A stretch of 64,000 bases of DNA from Planctomycetaceae bacterium (GTDB lineage: Bacteria; Planctomycetota; Phycisphaerae; Phycisphaerales; SM1A02). This document shows positions 33,603-42,000 of the stretch, one piece after another. The notes beneath the pieces are model-generated. The model ran no database searches. It was not told the DNA's origin and saw only the letters and a program-made list of their open reading frames with translations. Position 1 is the first letter of the stretch, and each line of letters begins with the position of its first letter. Made by a program: the position numbers and the translations under genes. The stretch lies in NCBI GenBank assembly GCA_947492385.1, contig CANLMX010000003.1, forward strand, positions 30,303 through 94,302. Reading direction: 5' to 3'.

Positions 33603-34664
33603 GACGGTGCCCGAGTCGGCAGCGTGAAGGCCGGAAGTGCAGCGATACTTCCTTCCCCGTCTCGATCGACTCATAGATCGCTGAAATCAGTTCCAGGCTC
33701 TTGCGGCCCGCGAGCCCATCGACCAGCTGCGATGTCCCCTCCCGGATGCTCTTGACCACATGCTCGTAGTACGCCTGATGGCCAAAGCCGTACACGCTCG
33801 GTGGGTTGACCGAGTACTTCGCCAGCACTTCCTCATCGCCCGCTTCCTTCTTCGCGAAGTTCCAGGTCAGCATCTCATTCACCGCAAAGCCACCGATCAC
33901 GACCGTCCCACCTTCACCGAGGATCGAGATCGATCCCTCAAGATCCTTCGGCCGCGCAGCCGTCGTTGCTTCGATGACACCGAGCGCACCATTCATGAAC
34001 CGCAGTGCCACGACTGCCGTGTCTTCGGTCTCGATGTCCACAAGTGCGGTGCGGCTCATCGCAAACACCGATTCCACATTGCCCATCATCCACTCGAGCA
34101 GATCGATGTGGTGGCTCGCTTGATTGGTCAGCACGCCGCCATCGAGCGCCCAAGTTCCCCGCCACTTATCTTGCTTGTAGTACGACTGGTCGCGGCACCA
34201 CCGTACGCGGACCGTTCCCATGACCAGCTTTCCGAAGCGGCCAGCCTCGAGCGCCTGCCGAAGCTTGACGACTGGCACATTCAAGCGGTTCTGCTTCACC
34301 ACAAAAAGGCGCACCCGTGCCGCGTCGCAGGCCGCGACATGCGGTCCGCATCGCCGAGCGTCAGCACCATCGGCTTCTCCACCATGATGTGCTTGCCGTG
34401 CCGAGCAAGCGCCACCACATGCTCTGCATGTAAGCCGCTTTCCGTCAGCACCACTGCCACATCGACCTTCTCTCGGTCCATCATGTCGTGCATGTCGGAA
34501 TATGCCGGCACACCGAACTGTTTTCCAATCGCGTCGGCACGACTACGGACGACATCGCATACGGCAGCCAACTCGGCACCCGCGATCTGCTTGTGGCCCA
34601 GCAGTTCGGAATGACGCTTGGCGATGCGACCGCAGCCAATGAGGGCGAAGCGTAGGAACGACAT
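33595..34664 (-). pseudogene. wbpB: WbpB-like NAD-dependent dehydrogenase, frameshifted
   Basis: The first part (from 34664) reads MSFLRFALIGCGRIAKRHSE, a Rossmann start of the GFO/IDH/MocA family, to HIMVEKPMVLTLGDADRMS. It then leaves the family sequence and stops at 34296. The second part, in the frame ending at 33595, resumes as ACDAARVRLFVVKQNRLNVP and continues WALDGGVLTNQASHHIDLLE, with the catalytic His region, and SVYGFGHQAYYEHVVKSI. Rejoining needs one added base near 34333-34340; the full product would be about 356 residues. WbpB oxidises C3 of UDP-GlcNAcA and works with WbpE. A real mutation would block the pathway, though a base-call error is possible. Confidence 0.85.
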
Positions 34665-34735
34665 TACCTTAGCATAGCCAACTTGAGGTAACCTTTAGGT
34701 GACAACAACTCCGTGCTGGTCCATCAGTCTCACTC

Positions 34736-35239
34736 ATGTCCCTCCTCTTCCTCCAGCCCCGCATCGGCCTGCACGGCAAGCCCTTCATGCTCTACAAGCT
34801 GAAGACGATGCGCGACCCACGGCCGGGCGAGGACCCGCTCACCACTGACGCCATCCGCATCACTCGGCTCGGCCGCTTCCTCCGAACCACCAGCCTAGAC
34901 GAGCTTCCGAATCTTTGGAACGTCCTGAAGGGCGACATGGCGCTGGTCGGTCCGCGCCCCCTGCTGCCCGAGTACTTGCCGCTCTACACCCCGGATCAGA
35001 TGCGCCGCCACGAAGTGAAGCCTGGCATCACGGGCTGGGCTCAGGTGAACGGCCGCAACGCGATCAGCTGGGAGGAGAAGTTCCGGCTCGATGTGTGGTA
35101 CGTGGACAACCGGTCATTCTGGCTGGACTGCAAGATCCTGTGGATGACGGTCTGGCAGGTGCTGACGCGGCGCAATGTCTCAGCCGCCGGCCACGCCACC
35201 ATGCCGCCATTTCAGAGCAGTAAACTTCCTTCGGCATGA
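34736..35239 (+). CDS. PglC-type phosphoglycosyl transferase lacking its N-terminus
   Basis: A 167-residue bacterial sugar transferase domain. It starts in the middle of the family fold: MSLLFLQPRIGLHGKPFMLY, where relatives have about 45 more residues with a re-entrant membrane helix. The catalytic Asp-Glu pair is present in TTSLDELPNLWNVLKGDMAL, followed by VGPRPLLPEYLPLY and KPGITGWAQVNGRN. Only 71 bp separate this start from the divergent wbpB gene, so the missing part cannot be encoded upstream. PglC-like enzymes load a phospho-sugar onto undecaprenyl phosphate; without the membrane anchor this copy is probably inactive. It overlaps the pglD-like gene by four bases. Confidence 0.78.
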   Translation: MSLLFLQPRIGLHGKPFMLYKLKTMRDPRPGEDPLTTDAIRITRLGRFLRTTSLDELPNLWNVLKGDMALVGPRPLLPEYLPLYTPDQMRRHEVKPGITGWAQVNGRNAISWEEKFRLDVWYVDNRSFWLDCKILWMTVWQVLTRRNVSAAGHATMPPFQSSKLPSA

Positions 35240-35874
35240 GCGAACCGCTGATCATCGTGGGCGCGGGCGGACACGCCCGCGAGACCGCCTACGCCTTCTT
35301 GCTGTCTGCGCCTGCCGACCGCTTCATCGGGTTCCTTGACGACCGTGCCACCGGGTCCACGCCTGAGGGCTGGCCCATTCTTGGATCGATCGACTCGGCG
35401 CGATCGCACTTGAGGGCACGCTTTCTTGTCGCCATCAACGATCCTCGCACGCGGCGCACCGTGGTGGAGCGATTGCAGCACCTCGGCGTTGATCGCTGGG
35501 GTCAGGTGCTCCACCCGGATCTTCGGTTGCATGCCACCGTTCGACTCGGCGTCGGATGTTCGATCCTCGGCGGCTGCCAACTGACAACCACCATCCGGAT
35601 CGGCGACCACTGCATCCTCAACCGCGGCAGCCAGGTCAGCCACGACTGCACCATCGCAGACTGGTGCTCGCTGAACCCCGGGGCGTGCGTGGCGGGAAAC
35701 GTGCGGGTTGGAGCCGGCTGCGAGTTGGGGAGCATGAGCTCAATCCGGCAGGGAACTACCATCGGTTCGGGCTGCACCATCGGCATGGGCAGCGTGGTCG
35801 TGGCCGCTGTTCCCGACCACGTCGTGGTGGTTGGAAATCCCGCCCGCGTGCTACGCTCCTGTGCTCCGTGGTAG
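35236..35874 (+). CDS. pglD: PglD/NeuD-type sugar O/N-acetyltransferase
   Basis: A complete 212-residue enzyme. The N-terminal domain begins PLIIVGAGGHARETAYAFLL and has FIGFLDDRA; after it a hexapeptide beta-helix runs LHATVRLGVGCSILGGCQLT, NRGSQVSHDCTIADW (His of the catalytic HD pair), GAGCELGSMSSIRQG and VVVGNPARVLRS. It would acetylate a 4-amino group of a UDP-4-amino-4,6-dideoxy sugar to give UDP-diNAc-bacillosamine or a similar product. It is the intact counterpart of the stub at 16029. The following aminotransferase starts inside its last codons (GTG at 35868). Confidence 0.87.
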   Translation: MSEPLIIVGAGGHARETAYAFLLSAPADRFIGFLDDRATGSTPEGWPILGSIDSARSHLRARFLVAINDPRTRRTVVERLQHLGVDRWGQVLHPDLRLHATVRLGVGCSILGGCQLTTTIRIGDHCILNRGSQVSHDCTIADWCSLNPGACVAGNVRVGAGCELGSMSSIRQGTTIGSGCTIGMGSVVVAAVPDHVVVVGNPARVLRSCAPW

Positions 35875-37139
35875 CCCGTCACACCCTCCCCCCTTGGCCC
35901 ATCTTCGAACCGGACGAACTTGCCGCGGTCGACGCTGTCCTGCGCTCCGGCCGCGTGAACTACTGGACGGGCTCCGCGTGCCGCGACTTCGAGGCCGAGT
36001 GGTCGCGCGTCCATGGCACTGGCATGCCCGGCGCCCCCGCCGCCCTGCACTCCCTTAGCATGGCCAACGGCTCGTTGACCATGGACGCTGCGCTGCGCGC
36101 CCTGGGCATCGGCCCCGGCGACGAGGTGATCGTCTCCCCCCGCAGTTACGTGGCCAGCGCCATGTGCGTGGTCTTGGCGGGGGCCACGCCGGTGTTCGCA
36201 GACGTCGATCCAGAGAGTGGCTGCATCACGCCCGCCACCACCGACGCGGTCCGTAGCCCACGCACCCGCGCAGTGATTCCCGTCCACATCGGCGGCTGGC
36301 CGTGCGACATGCCCGGTTTCGTGTCCTGGGCCCGCCCGCACGGCATTCACATCCTGGAGGACTGCGCGCAGTCCCACGGCGGCCACACCGCCGGCCGGGC
36401 GCTTGGCACCTTCGGCACTTTCGCCAGCTGGAGTTTCTGCCAGGACAAGATCATGACCACGGGCGGCGAGGGAGGCATGCTCTGCACGCCGGATGCCGAC
36501 CTGTACAAGCGATGCTGGTCGTACGCGCAGCACGGCAAGGATCACGATGAGGCGTTCGCGCCCCACTCGCCCGCCGTCCCCGGGAGCTTCCGATGGGTGG
36601 TACAGCATGATGGCACCAACCTGCGGATGACCGAGATGCAGGCGGCGATCGGCCTTCGTCAGCTCCAGAAGCTGGCCGAATGGTCCGCCGCCCGTTGTCG
36701 CAACAGCCTCATCATGCAGGACGCCCTGCGTGGGCTGCCTGGTCTTCGGGTCCCGCGCACGCCGGAGGGGCACGCGCACTACCGGTGCGTGGCGTTCACC
36801 ACCGGAACCAACGCATCCACCGTGCGAAACCGGCTGCTGGAGGCGCTGCACGCGGCCGGCATCCCTGCGATGCACGGGTCATGCGCCGAGATCTACCTGG
36901 AGCAGGCCTTCGTGGACCGCGGCCTGACGCCGGATGCCATGCGACGCGGGGAACGCGATGGCGACGGCCGGCTTCCCAACGCGCGCCTGCTCGGCGAGAC
37001 GTCGCTCACCTTCCTCGTCCACCACACCATCGACGAGGCATCGATGCGGCGCTATGCCACGGCCGCACGCGATTGCATGGCGTCAGCGCTGGCCGCGTCG
37101 CCGGTCAGCGCACCGGAAGCGGCTGCGACCCCGCCGTGA
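35868..37139 (+). CDS. DegT/DnrJ/EryC1 aminotransferase of 4-amino-sugar pathways
   Basis: Using the GTG that overlaps the pglD stop, the product is 423 residues, starting VARHTLPPWPIFEPDEL. Signature blocks are RVNYWTGSACRDFEAEW, ALGIGPGDEVIVSPRSYVAS, VHIGGWPCDMPGF and EDCAQSHGGHTAG. The PLP Lys194 is in WSFCQDKIMTTGGEGGML. The SGSCSEIYLE-like region appears here as HGSCAEIYLEQAF. The subgroup is common in LPS and capsule clusters and makes 4-amino sugars, so it could perform the PglE step lost at 14037. The last 35 bases overlap the convergent pglF-like gene. Confidence 0.85.
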   Translation: MVARHTLPPWPIFEPDELAAVDAVLRSGRVNYWTGSACRDFEAEWSRVHGTGMPGAPAALHSLSMANGSLTMDAALRALGIGPGDEVIVSPRSYVASAMCVVLAGATPVFADVDPESGCITPATTDAVRSPRTRAVIPVHIGGWPCDMPGFVSWARPHGIHILEDCAQSHGGHTAGRALGTFGTFASWSFCQDKIMTTGGEGGMLCTPDADLYKRCWSYAQHGKDHDEAFAPHSPAVPGSFRWVVQHDGTNLRMTEMQAAIGLRQLQKLAEWSAARCRNSLIMQDALRGLPGLRVPRTPEGHAHYRCVAFTTGTNASTVRNRLLEALHAAGIPAMHGSCAEIYLEQAFVDRGLTPDAMRRGERDGDGRLPNARLLGETSLTFLVHHTIDEASMRRYATAARDCMASALAASPVSAPEAAATPP

Positions 37140-39012
37140 CCAACCGGCGCACCCCCGCCCCGTCATGCTGGCTCACCGCCGCCTCGAGCCGCTGCAGGCG
37201 CGTCTCGAGCGAGGGCCACGCTTCGTGCCCTTCCACCGCCACCATCACCGCCGGGTGCATCGTCGGGCGAAGCTCCGCCCCGATGACCAGCTCCTCGAAC
37301 ATCTTCTCCCCCGGCCGAAGCCCCGTGAACACCACCTCGATCTCGCCCTTGGGGTTCTGTTCGTCCCGCACCGTGCGCCCCGCCAGACGGATCATGTTCC
37401 GCGCCAGATCCGCGATCTTCACCGGCTCGCCCATGTCCAGCACAAACACGTCTCCGCCCTCGCCCATGGCGCCCGCCTGCAGGATGAGCTGCACGGCCTC
37501 GGGGATGCTCATGAAGTAGCGCGTGACGTCCGGATGCGTCACCGTCACCGGTCCGCCGCGCTCGATCTGCTGGCGGAAGATCGGCACCACGCTGCCACTT
37601 GACCCGAGCACGTTGCCGAAGCGCACCATGGTGAACCGGATGCCGTGCTTGGCCCCGAACTCGGCCTGCAGCGCCTGAAGCACCATCTCGGCCATGCGCT
37701 TGGTGGCACCCATGACGCTGGTGGGGCGCACGGCCTTGTCGGTGCTCACGAACACGAAGTTGTGCACGCCGTGCTTCATGGCCGCCTCGGCCACGCGCAG
37801 GGTGCCCAGCACGTTGACTTCCGCGCCCTCGGGCTCGTTGTCTTCCACCAGCGGCACGTGCTTGTATGCGGCCGCGTGGTAGATGGTGTCCGGGCGGTGC
37901 TCGGCCACGATCTGGTCGATGCGAACGGCGTCCGTGACGCTGGCCAGGAAGCGGTGCAGCGCCGGTCGGGCCGACCCAGGCGCGCGCGACTTCAGCAGCT
38001 CGTTCAGTTCGCCATCGATCTGGAACAGGTTGAACTCGCCGTTGTCGACCAGCACCATCGCCTTGGGCCCCAGCGCCAGCACCTGGCGGCACAGTTCGCT
38101 GCCGATGGAACCGCCGGCCCCCGTGATGAGCACGGTCTTGCCCGTGACGTTGGCGCCCAAGAGCCGCGGGTCCGGCGCCACCGGCTCCCGTCCCAGCAGG
38201 TCCTCGATGGCCAGCGGCTTCATCGCATCGACGTTGACGCGGCCGTCCTTGATCTCGGCCATGGTGGGCACGCTGAGCACGCGCACGCCACGCGCCGCGG
38301 CGTGCTCGAGCACCGGCCTGCACGCCTGCCGGCTGCGCGGGCCCAGCGCCACCAGCAGCGAGTCGAACTTCGTCCGCTCAAGCACCTCGTCGAACGCACG
38401 CGACCGATGGATGCGCACGCCCCGGAGCGACCCACCCGACAGCCTCGGGCTGTCGTCGAAGAACGCCACGATGGCGGACTGCCGATCGTGCGCCATCGCC
38501 GCCGCGAGGCCCGCGCCCACGTCGCTGGCGCCGAAGATGGCCACGCGGTGCTTCACCTGCACGGTGAGCCGCAGGAACCGCCGGACCAGCAGCCGCGCCC
38601 CGCCCGCCGCACCGAACAGCAGGATGCCGGCGATGATGGGCGCCGTGCGGGGAATGCCCACGCCACGGTCGGGCGCAAGCACCACCGTGGCCTCCAGGAT
38701 GAGCGTGGCCACCACGCACGCCTGGAGGAGGATCCACACGTAGCGTGGCCCGATGTAGCGGGTGATCTCGCGATACAGGCCGAACACCCAGAAGATGGGC
38801 GGCACGATCGCCGCCGGAAGCACCAGGTACCACCAGGGCAATGGCTTCGGGATCACCACCGCGCCCAATCGGAGCACCACGGCCAGCCAGAGGCAGAGCA
38901 CCGCCACGCCGGCGTCCCACGACACCATAAGCCACTGCTTGCCGCGGCGCGACATCCCGTCCACGACGAGCAATCCCCGGTCCACGGGCCCGAATGCAGT
39001 CTGACTGTCCAC
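37105..39012 (-). CDS. pglF: PglF/CapD-type UDP-GlcNAc 4,6-dehydratase
   Basis: A 635-residue membrane-bound nucleotide-sugar dehydratase. Four helices occupy the first 150 residues (VSWDAGVAVLCLWLAVVL, LVLPAAIVPPIFWVFGLY and others). A first Rossmann domain follows (HRVAIFGASDVGAGLAAAMA), then the catalytic SDR-like domain with VLITGAGGSIGSELCRQVLA, DTIYHAAAYKHVPLVEDN and FVSTDKAVRPTSVMGATKR, where TDK plus the altered Tyr position is typical of PglF. It converts UDP-GlcNAc to the 4-keto-6-deoxy compound needed for bacillosamine and legionaminic acid. GTG is the first start; an ATG (MSRRGKQW) 19 codons on is also possible. Confidence 0.92.
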   Translation of the reverse strand: MDSQTAFGPVDRGLLVVDGMSRRGKQWLMVSWDAGVAVLCLWLAVVLRLGAVVIPKPLPWWYLVLPAAIVPPIFWVFGLYREITRYIGPRYVWILLQACVVATLILEATVVLAPDRGVGIPRTAPIIAGILLFGAAGGARLLVRRFLRLTVQVKHRVAIFGASDVGAGLAAAMAHDRQSAIVAFFDDSPRLSGGSLRGVRIHRSRAFDEVLERTKFDSLLVALGPRSRQACRPVLEHAAARGVRVLSVPTMAEIKDGRVNVDAMKPLAIEDLLGREPVAPDPRLLGANVTGKTVLITGAGGSIGSELCRQVLALGPKAMVLVDNGEFNLFQIDGELNELLKSRAPGSARPALHRFLASVTDAVRIDQIVAEHRPDTIYHAAAYKHVPLVEDNEPEGAEVNVLGTLRVAEAAMKHGVHNFVFVSTDKAVRPTSVMGATKRMAEMVLQALQAEFGAKHGIRFTMVRFGNVLGSSGSVVPIFRQQIERGGPVTVTHPDVTRYFMSIPEAVQLILQAGAMGEGGDVFVLDMGEPVKIADLARNMIRLAGRTVRDEQNPKGEIEVVFTGLRPGEKMFEELVIGAELRPTMHPAVMVAVEGHEAWPSLETRLQRLEAAVSQHDGAGVRRLVTAGSQPLPVR

Positions 39013-39078
39013 GCGCGAAGTCTATCGGTTTACGCCGCCCCGCGGCCCCACCCGCGGCCCGGATAACCTCACCACCCC

Positions 39079-40293
39079 ATGGCCTCCGTCGTCTTCTACT
39101 TCGAGCTGCACCAGCCCTTCCGGCTGCGGCGGTACTCGGTGTTCGACACCGACCCGTTCTACTTCGACAACGAGGCCAACGAACGCATCCTGCGCAAGGT
39201 GGCCGACAAGTGCTATCGCCCCACCACCCTGAAGCTGCTGGACCTGGTGCGCCGGCATGACCGCCGGTTCCGCGTCTCGTTCTCGGTGAGCGGCACGGCA
39301 TTGAAGCAACTCGAGGATTGGGCGCCGGACGTGCTGGACACCCTACGCCGGTTGGTGGACACCGGTGCGTGCGAGCTGCTGGACGAGACCAGCCACCACT
39401 CGCTGGCGTTCCTCTTCTCGCGCCAAGAGTTCGACCGCCAGGTGGAACTGCACCGGGCGGAGGTGGCACGGCTGTTCAACGGGTATGAGCCGCGTGCGTT
39501 CCGCAACACCGAGCTGATCTTCAACAACGAGCTCGCCGGCCACGTGGCCTGGCTTGGCAGGTACCAGACCGTGGTGTGCGAGGGCGTCGACCGGCTGCTT
39601 GCGGGGCGAAGCCCCAACTACGTCTACGCACCGCCGGCGCAGGCGACGCCCGCCGGGCATGCGCCGGTCAAGCTGCTCCTCAAGAACTACCGGCTGTCCG
39701 ACGACATCGCCTTCCGGTTCAGCGACCGCAACTGGAAGGAATGGCCGCTCGACGCCCATCGCTTCGCCAAGTGGGTCAACCAGATCAATGGCGACGGCTA
39801 CCTCTGCAACCTGTTCATGGACTACGAGACCTTCGGCGAGCACCAGTGGGCCTCGACGGGGATCTTCGAATTCCTGGACGCGCTTCCCGGCGCCATCTTC
39901 GACGTGAACCCCGGGCAGAACGGGTTCCTCACCGTGAGCGAGGCGGCCGCCGCGCACCGGCCCGTGGGCGAGTACTCCAGCGAGCAGTTCATCAGCTGGG
40001 CCGACACCGAACGTGACCTCAGCGCATGGCTCGGCAACCCGCTGCAGGACAACGCCATTGCCCAGCTCTACGAGATCGAGCCCGCCGTGCGCGACCGGCA
40101 CGCGGCCGGAGACCCTTGGATCCTTGAGGACTGGCGCAAGCTCACCACCAGCGACCACTTCTACTACATGTGCACGAAGTACTGGGCGGACGGCGACGTG
40201 CACAAGTACTTCAGCCCGTACGACAGCCCGTACGACGCCTACATCAACTTCATGAACGTGCTCGACAACCTGCGCTCGCGCGCGGGGGCGTGA
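39079..40293 (+). CDS. glycoside hydrolase family 57 protein
   Basis: A 404-residue GH57 domain protein starting MASVVFYFELHQPFRLRRYS; the HQPF motif is GH57 region 1. RVSFSVSGTALKQLEDWAP is region 2, RNTELIFNN carries the likely nucleophile Glu (region 3), and CNLFMDYETFGEHQW the acid/base Asp (region 4). Such enzymes act on alpha-glucans (amylase or branching-type) and this short form is frequent beside sugar-metabolism genes. There is no signal peptide, so it is cytoplasmic. Its place between pglF and wzz is odd for a storage-glucan enzyme; a role in making or trimming an exopolysaccharide is possible. It converges with the wzz-like gene. Confidence 0.85.
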   Translation: MASVVFYFELHQPFRLRRYSVFDTDPFYFDNEANERILRKVADKCYRPTTLKLLDLVRRHDRRFRVSFSVSGTALKQLEDWAPDVLDTLRRLVDTGACELLDETSHHSLAFLFSRQEFDRQVELHRAEVARLFNGYEPRAFRNTELIFNNELAGHVAWLGRYQTVVCEGVDRLLAGRSPNYVYAPPAQATPAGHAPVKLLLKNYRLSDDIAFRFSDRNWKEWPLDAHRFAKWVNQINGDGYLCNLFMDYETFGEHQWASTGIFEFLDALPGAIFDVNPGQNGFLTVSEAAAAHRPVGEYSSEQFISWADTERDLSAWLGNPLQDNAIAQLYEIEPAVRDRHAAGDPWILEDWRKLTTSDHFYYMCTKYWADGDVHKYFSPYDSPYDAYINFMNVLDNLRSRAGA

Positions 40294-40320
40294 CGGCGTG
40301 CGGAGTGCTGCGGCGAGCCC

Positions 40321-40335
40321 GTGGCCTCAGGCCAC
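40321..40335. terminator. inverted repeat centred on the wzz stop codon between convergent genes
   Basis: GTGGCC-TCA-GGCCAC: on the minus strand the last codons GTG GCC TGA are followed by GGCCAC, so the TGA forms the loop of a 6-bp GC stem. It lies 28 bases after the GH57 stop, between converging genes, and could end transcription from both sides. There is no T-run, so a Rho-independent role is uncertain. Confidence 0.3.
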
Positions 40336-42000
40336 CGGTTCGCGCGGCTCGGACGGCAGCCGGCGCGGTGCCGCGCGGCGCTCACCCAGCTGACCCACGG
40401 GGCCCGCCACGTGTGCGTCCAGGTCCTGACCCGTGAGGCGCGCGCCCGTGTGCGCCGCACGGCGACGGTCGGCCAGGGATCCGGCCACCACGACGAGCCC
40501 GATGCCCGCGAACCACGCGGCCGCGGCGCCAAGCACTACCTCGCGCGTGCCGGGCATGCGCTCGTAGCGCACGGAGGGCGCCAGGTCGATGCGGAACATG
40601 GCGGAGGCGGGGTTCAGGTTGCGCGCGGAGAGGGTGGCAAGGATCTCTTGCGTGCGGTCTGCATAGCGCGCCAGGCGGTCCGTCAGGTCAGCGAGCCGTT
40701 CTGCCGTCGCAGTTGCCGCAGATGCATCGACCACTCGGGCGGTCAGCACCGACTCCTCGAGCCACGCCTCGAATTCCTGCTGCTGCTTGCGTTCCACGAC
40801 ATCCAGCTCCGCTGTCACGATCCGGTCCGTGAGCTCACGCTGGTATTCGATGTTGCGGCTCTTCACGGCCTGCTCGATGACGCGATCGATGAAGGTGCCA
40901 TCGATGTTGGCGATGATCCCTGTTCGGTCGGGATCATCTGTACCCGAATTCGCACTGCGCACCCCCAGTCCGGCCTCGACGGCATATGCGTTGAACGCTT
41001 CGCGGAGCACGCGTGACCGCTCCTTGGCCGCTTCAAGCTCGGAGTCGAGCAATCGCTTCCGCGTCGAACGGATGGCGTCATATCCGCCGGGATCGAGCTT
41101 GCGCGCCTGAGCAAGCGCGTCGAGGTAGGCCGGGATCAAGAGGTTGCGGCGCGTCGAGTTCAGTTCTTGCGACAGGTCGACGAGAGACGTGCCGTTGGTG
41201 TCCCGAACGGTCGACGACCCTGGCAGGCGGGTCATGGCATCGATGGCACGCTTCAGCGACTCCGCGAAACTGTTCAGGCGCTCTGCATGCACGACGGCTG
41301 CGGTGGCGCTTGATGCCTTGGCCGCAAACGACCCGGACTCCCGAAGTTCCTTGCCCTGGGGCACCGGATAGTCATACGCGTTCCCGCCCATCGCATCGGT
41401 GGCCCGTGCCCACTCGACCGGGATCGCGGCAAGCAGCCGGGACATCTGGTCGGTGGAGAGCACGCCATCGAGGCCGCTCAGCGAGATCGTGAGCGAGGCC
41501 GCGTTCATCGCCTTCATCTTGGCTGCGAACTCCGCCTCGAGCGCGCCGCGCTCGGCCGCGGTCAGCTTGGCGTTCGAGAGTTTCTGCACGTACTCCGTGC
41601 GGACCTGGTCCACTTCGCGGCCACCCGACACCACCTGAAGGTTCCGGCACACTTGCGCCAGCGGCACGCGGTCCTCGAGGCCCTGTGAACGCCAAATGGG
41701 CTCGACGACCGCGTTGGCCACGATGTCCTGCGGGCTGTACGGCGCCTTGTTCGGATACCGACCCTCGCGCGCCCCCGGGAAGGTGGGTGTCAGGTCCATG
41801 GTGGCCACCACGTCGACGGGCGGCAGGGCGCGTCCGGCCAGGAACGCGCCCGCGGCCAGCAGGCCCACGGCCACCGTGACGGCCACGAAGCCACGCCGAT
41901 GCCGCTGCACAAAGCCAAGCACGTCGATCGAACCGCCCGATTCGTCATCCGAATATACGTCTACAGTCCCCTGGTCCACGCGGCGCATGTCCTGATTCAT
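40327..42000 (-). CDS. Wzz/GumC-like chain-length determinant protein
   Basis: A 557-residue inner-membrane protein. A transmembrane helix near the N-terminus (GFVAVTVAVGLLAAGAFLAG) and another near residue 500 (VVLGAAAAWFAGIGLVVVAG) enclose a long periplasmic, helix-rich domain (for example LDSELEAAKERSRVLREAFN). This is the arrangement of Wzz/PCP co-polymerases. No C-terminal tyrosine kinase domain is attached. Sequence divergence is high, and I rely mainly on topology and location. It would regulate polymer length for one of the Wzy-like proteins. Its start overlaps the asparagine synthase stop by four bases. Confidence 0.68.
   Translation of the reverse strand: MNQDMRRVDQGTVDVYSDDESGGSIDVLGFVQRHRRGFVAVTVAVGLLAAGAFLAGRALPPVDVVATMDLTPTFPGAREGRYPNKAPYSPQDIVANAVVEPIWRSQGLEDRVPLAQVCRNLQVVSGGREVDQVRTEYVQKLSNAKLTAAERGALEAEFAAKMKAMNAASLTISLSGLDGVLSTDQMSRLLAAIPVEWARATDAMGGNAYDYPVPQGKELRESGSFAAKASSATAAVVHAERLNSFAESLKRAIDAMTRLPGSSTVRDTNGTSLVDLSQELNSTRRNLLIPAYLDALAQARKLDPGGYDAIRSTRKRLLDSELEAAKERSRVLREAFNAYAVEAGLGVRSANSGTDDPDRTGIIANIDGTFIDRVIEQAVKSRNIEYQRELTDRIVTAELDVVERKQQQEFEAWLEESVLTARVVDASAATATAERLADLTDRLARYADRTQEILATLSARNLNPASAMFRIDLAPSVRYERMPGTREVVLGAAAAWFAGIGLVVVAGSLADRRRAAHTGARLTGQDLDAHVAGPVGQLGERRAAPRRLPSEPREPVA

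Noticed and set aside
34665..34735. A missing N-terminal exon-like part of the PglC-type transferase in another frame upstream.
   Set aside because: All three frames of the 71-bp gap lack a hydrophobic helix, and the space is bounded by the divergent wbpB start.
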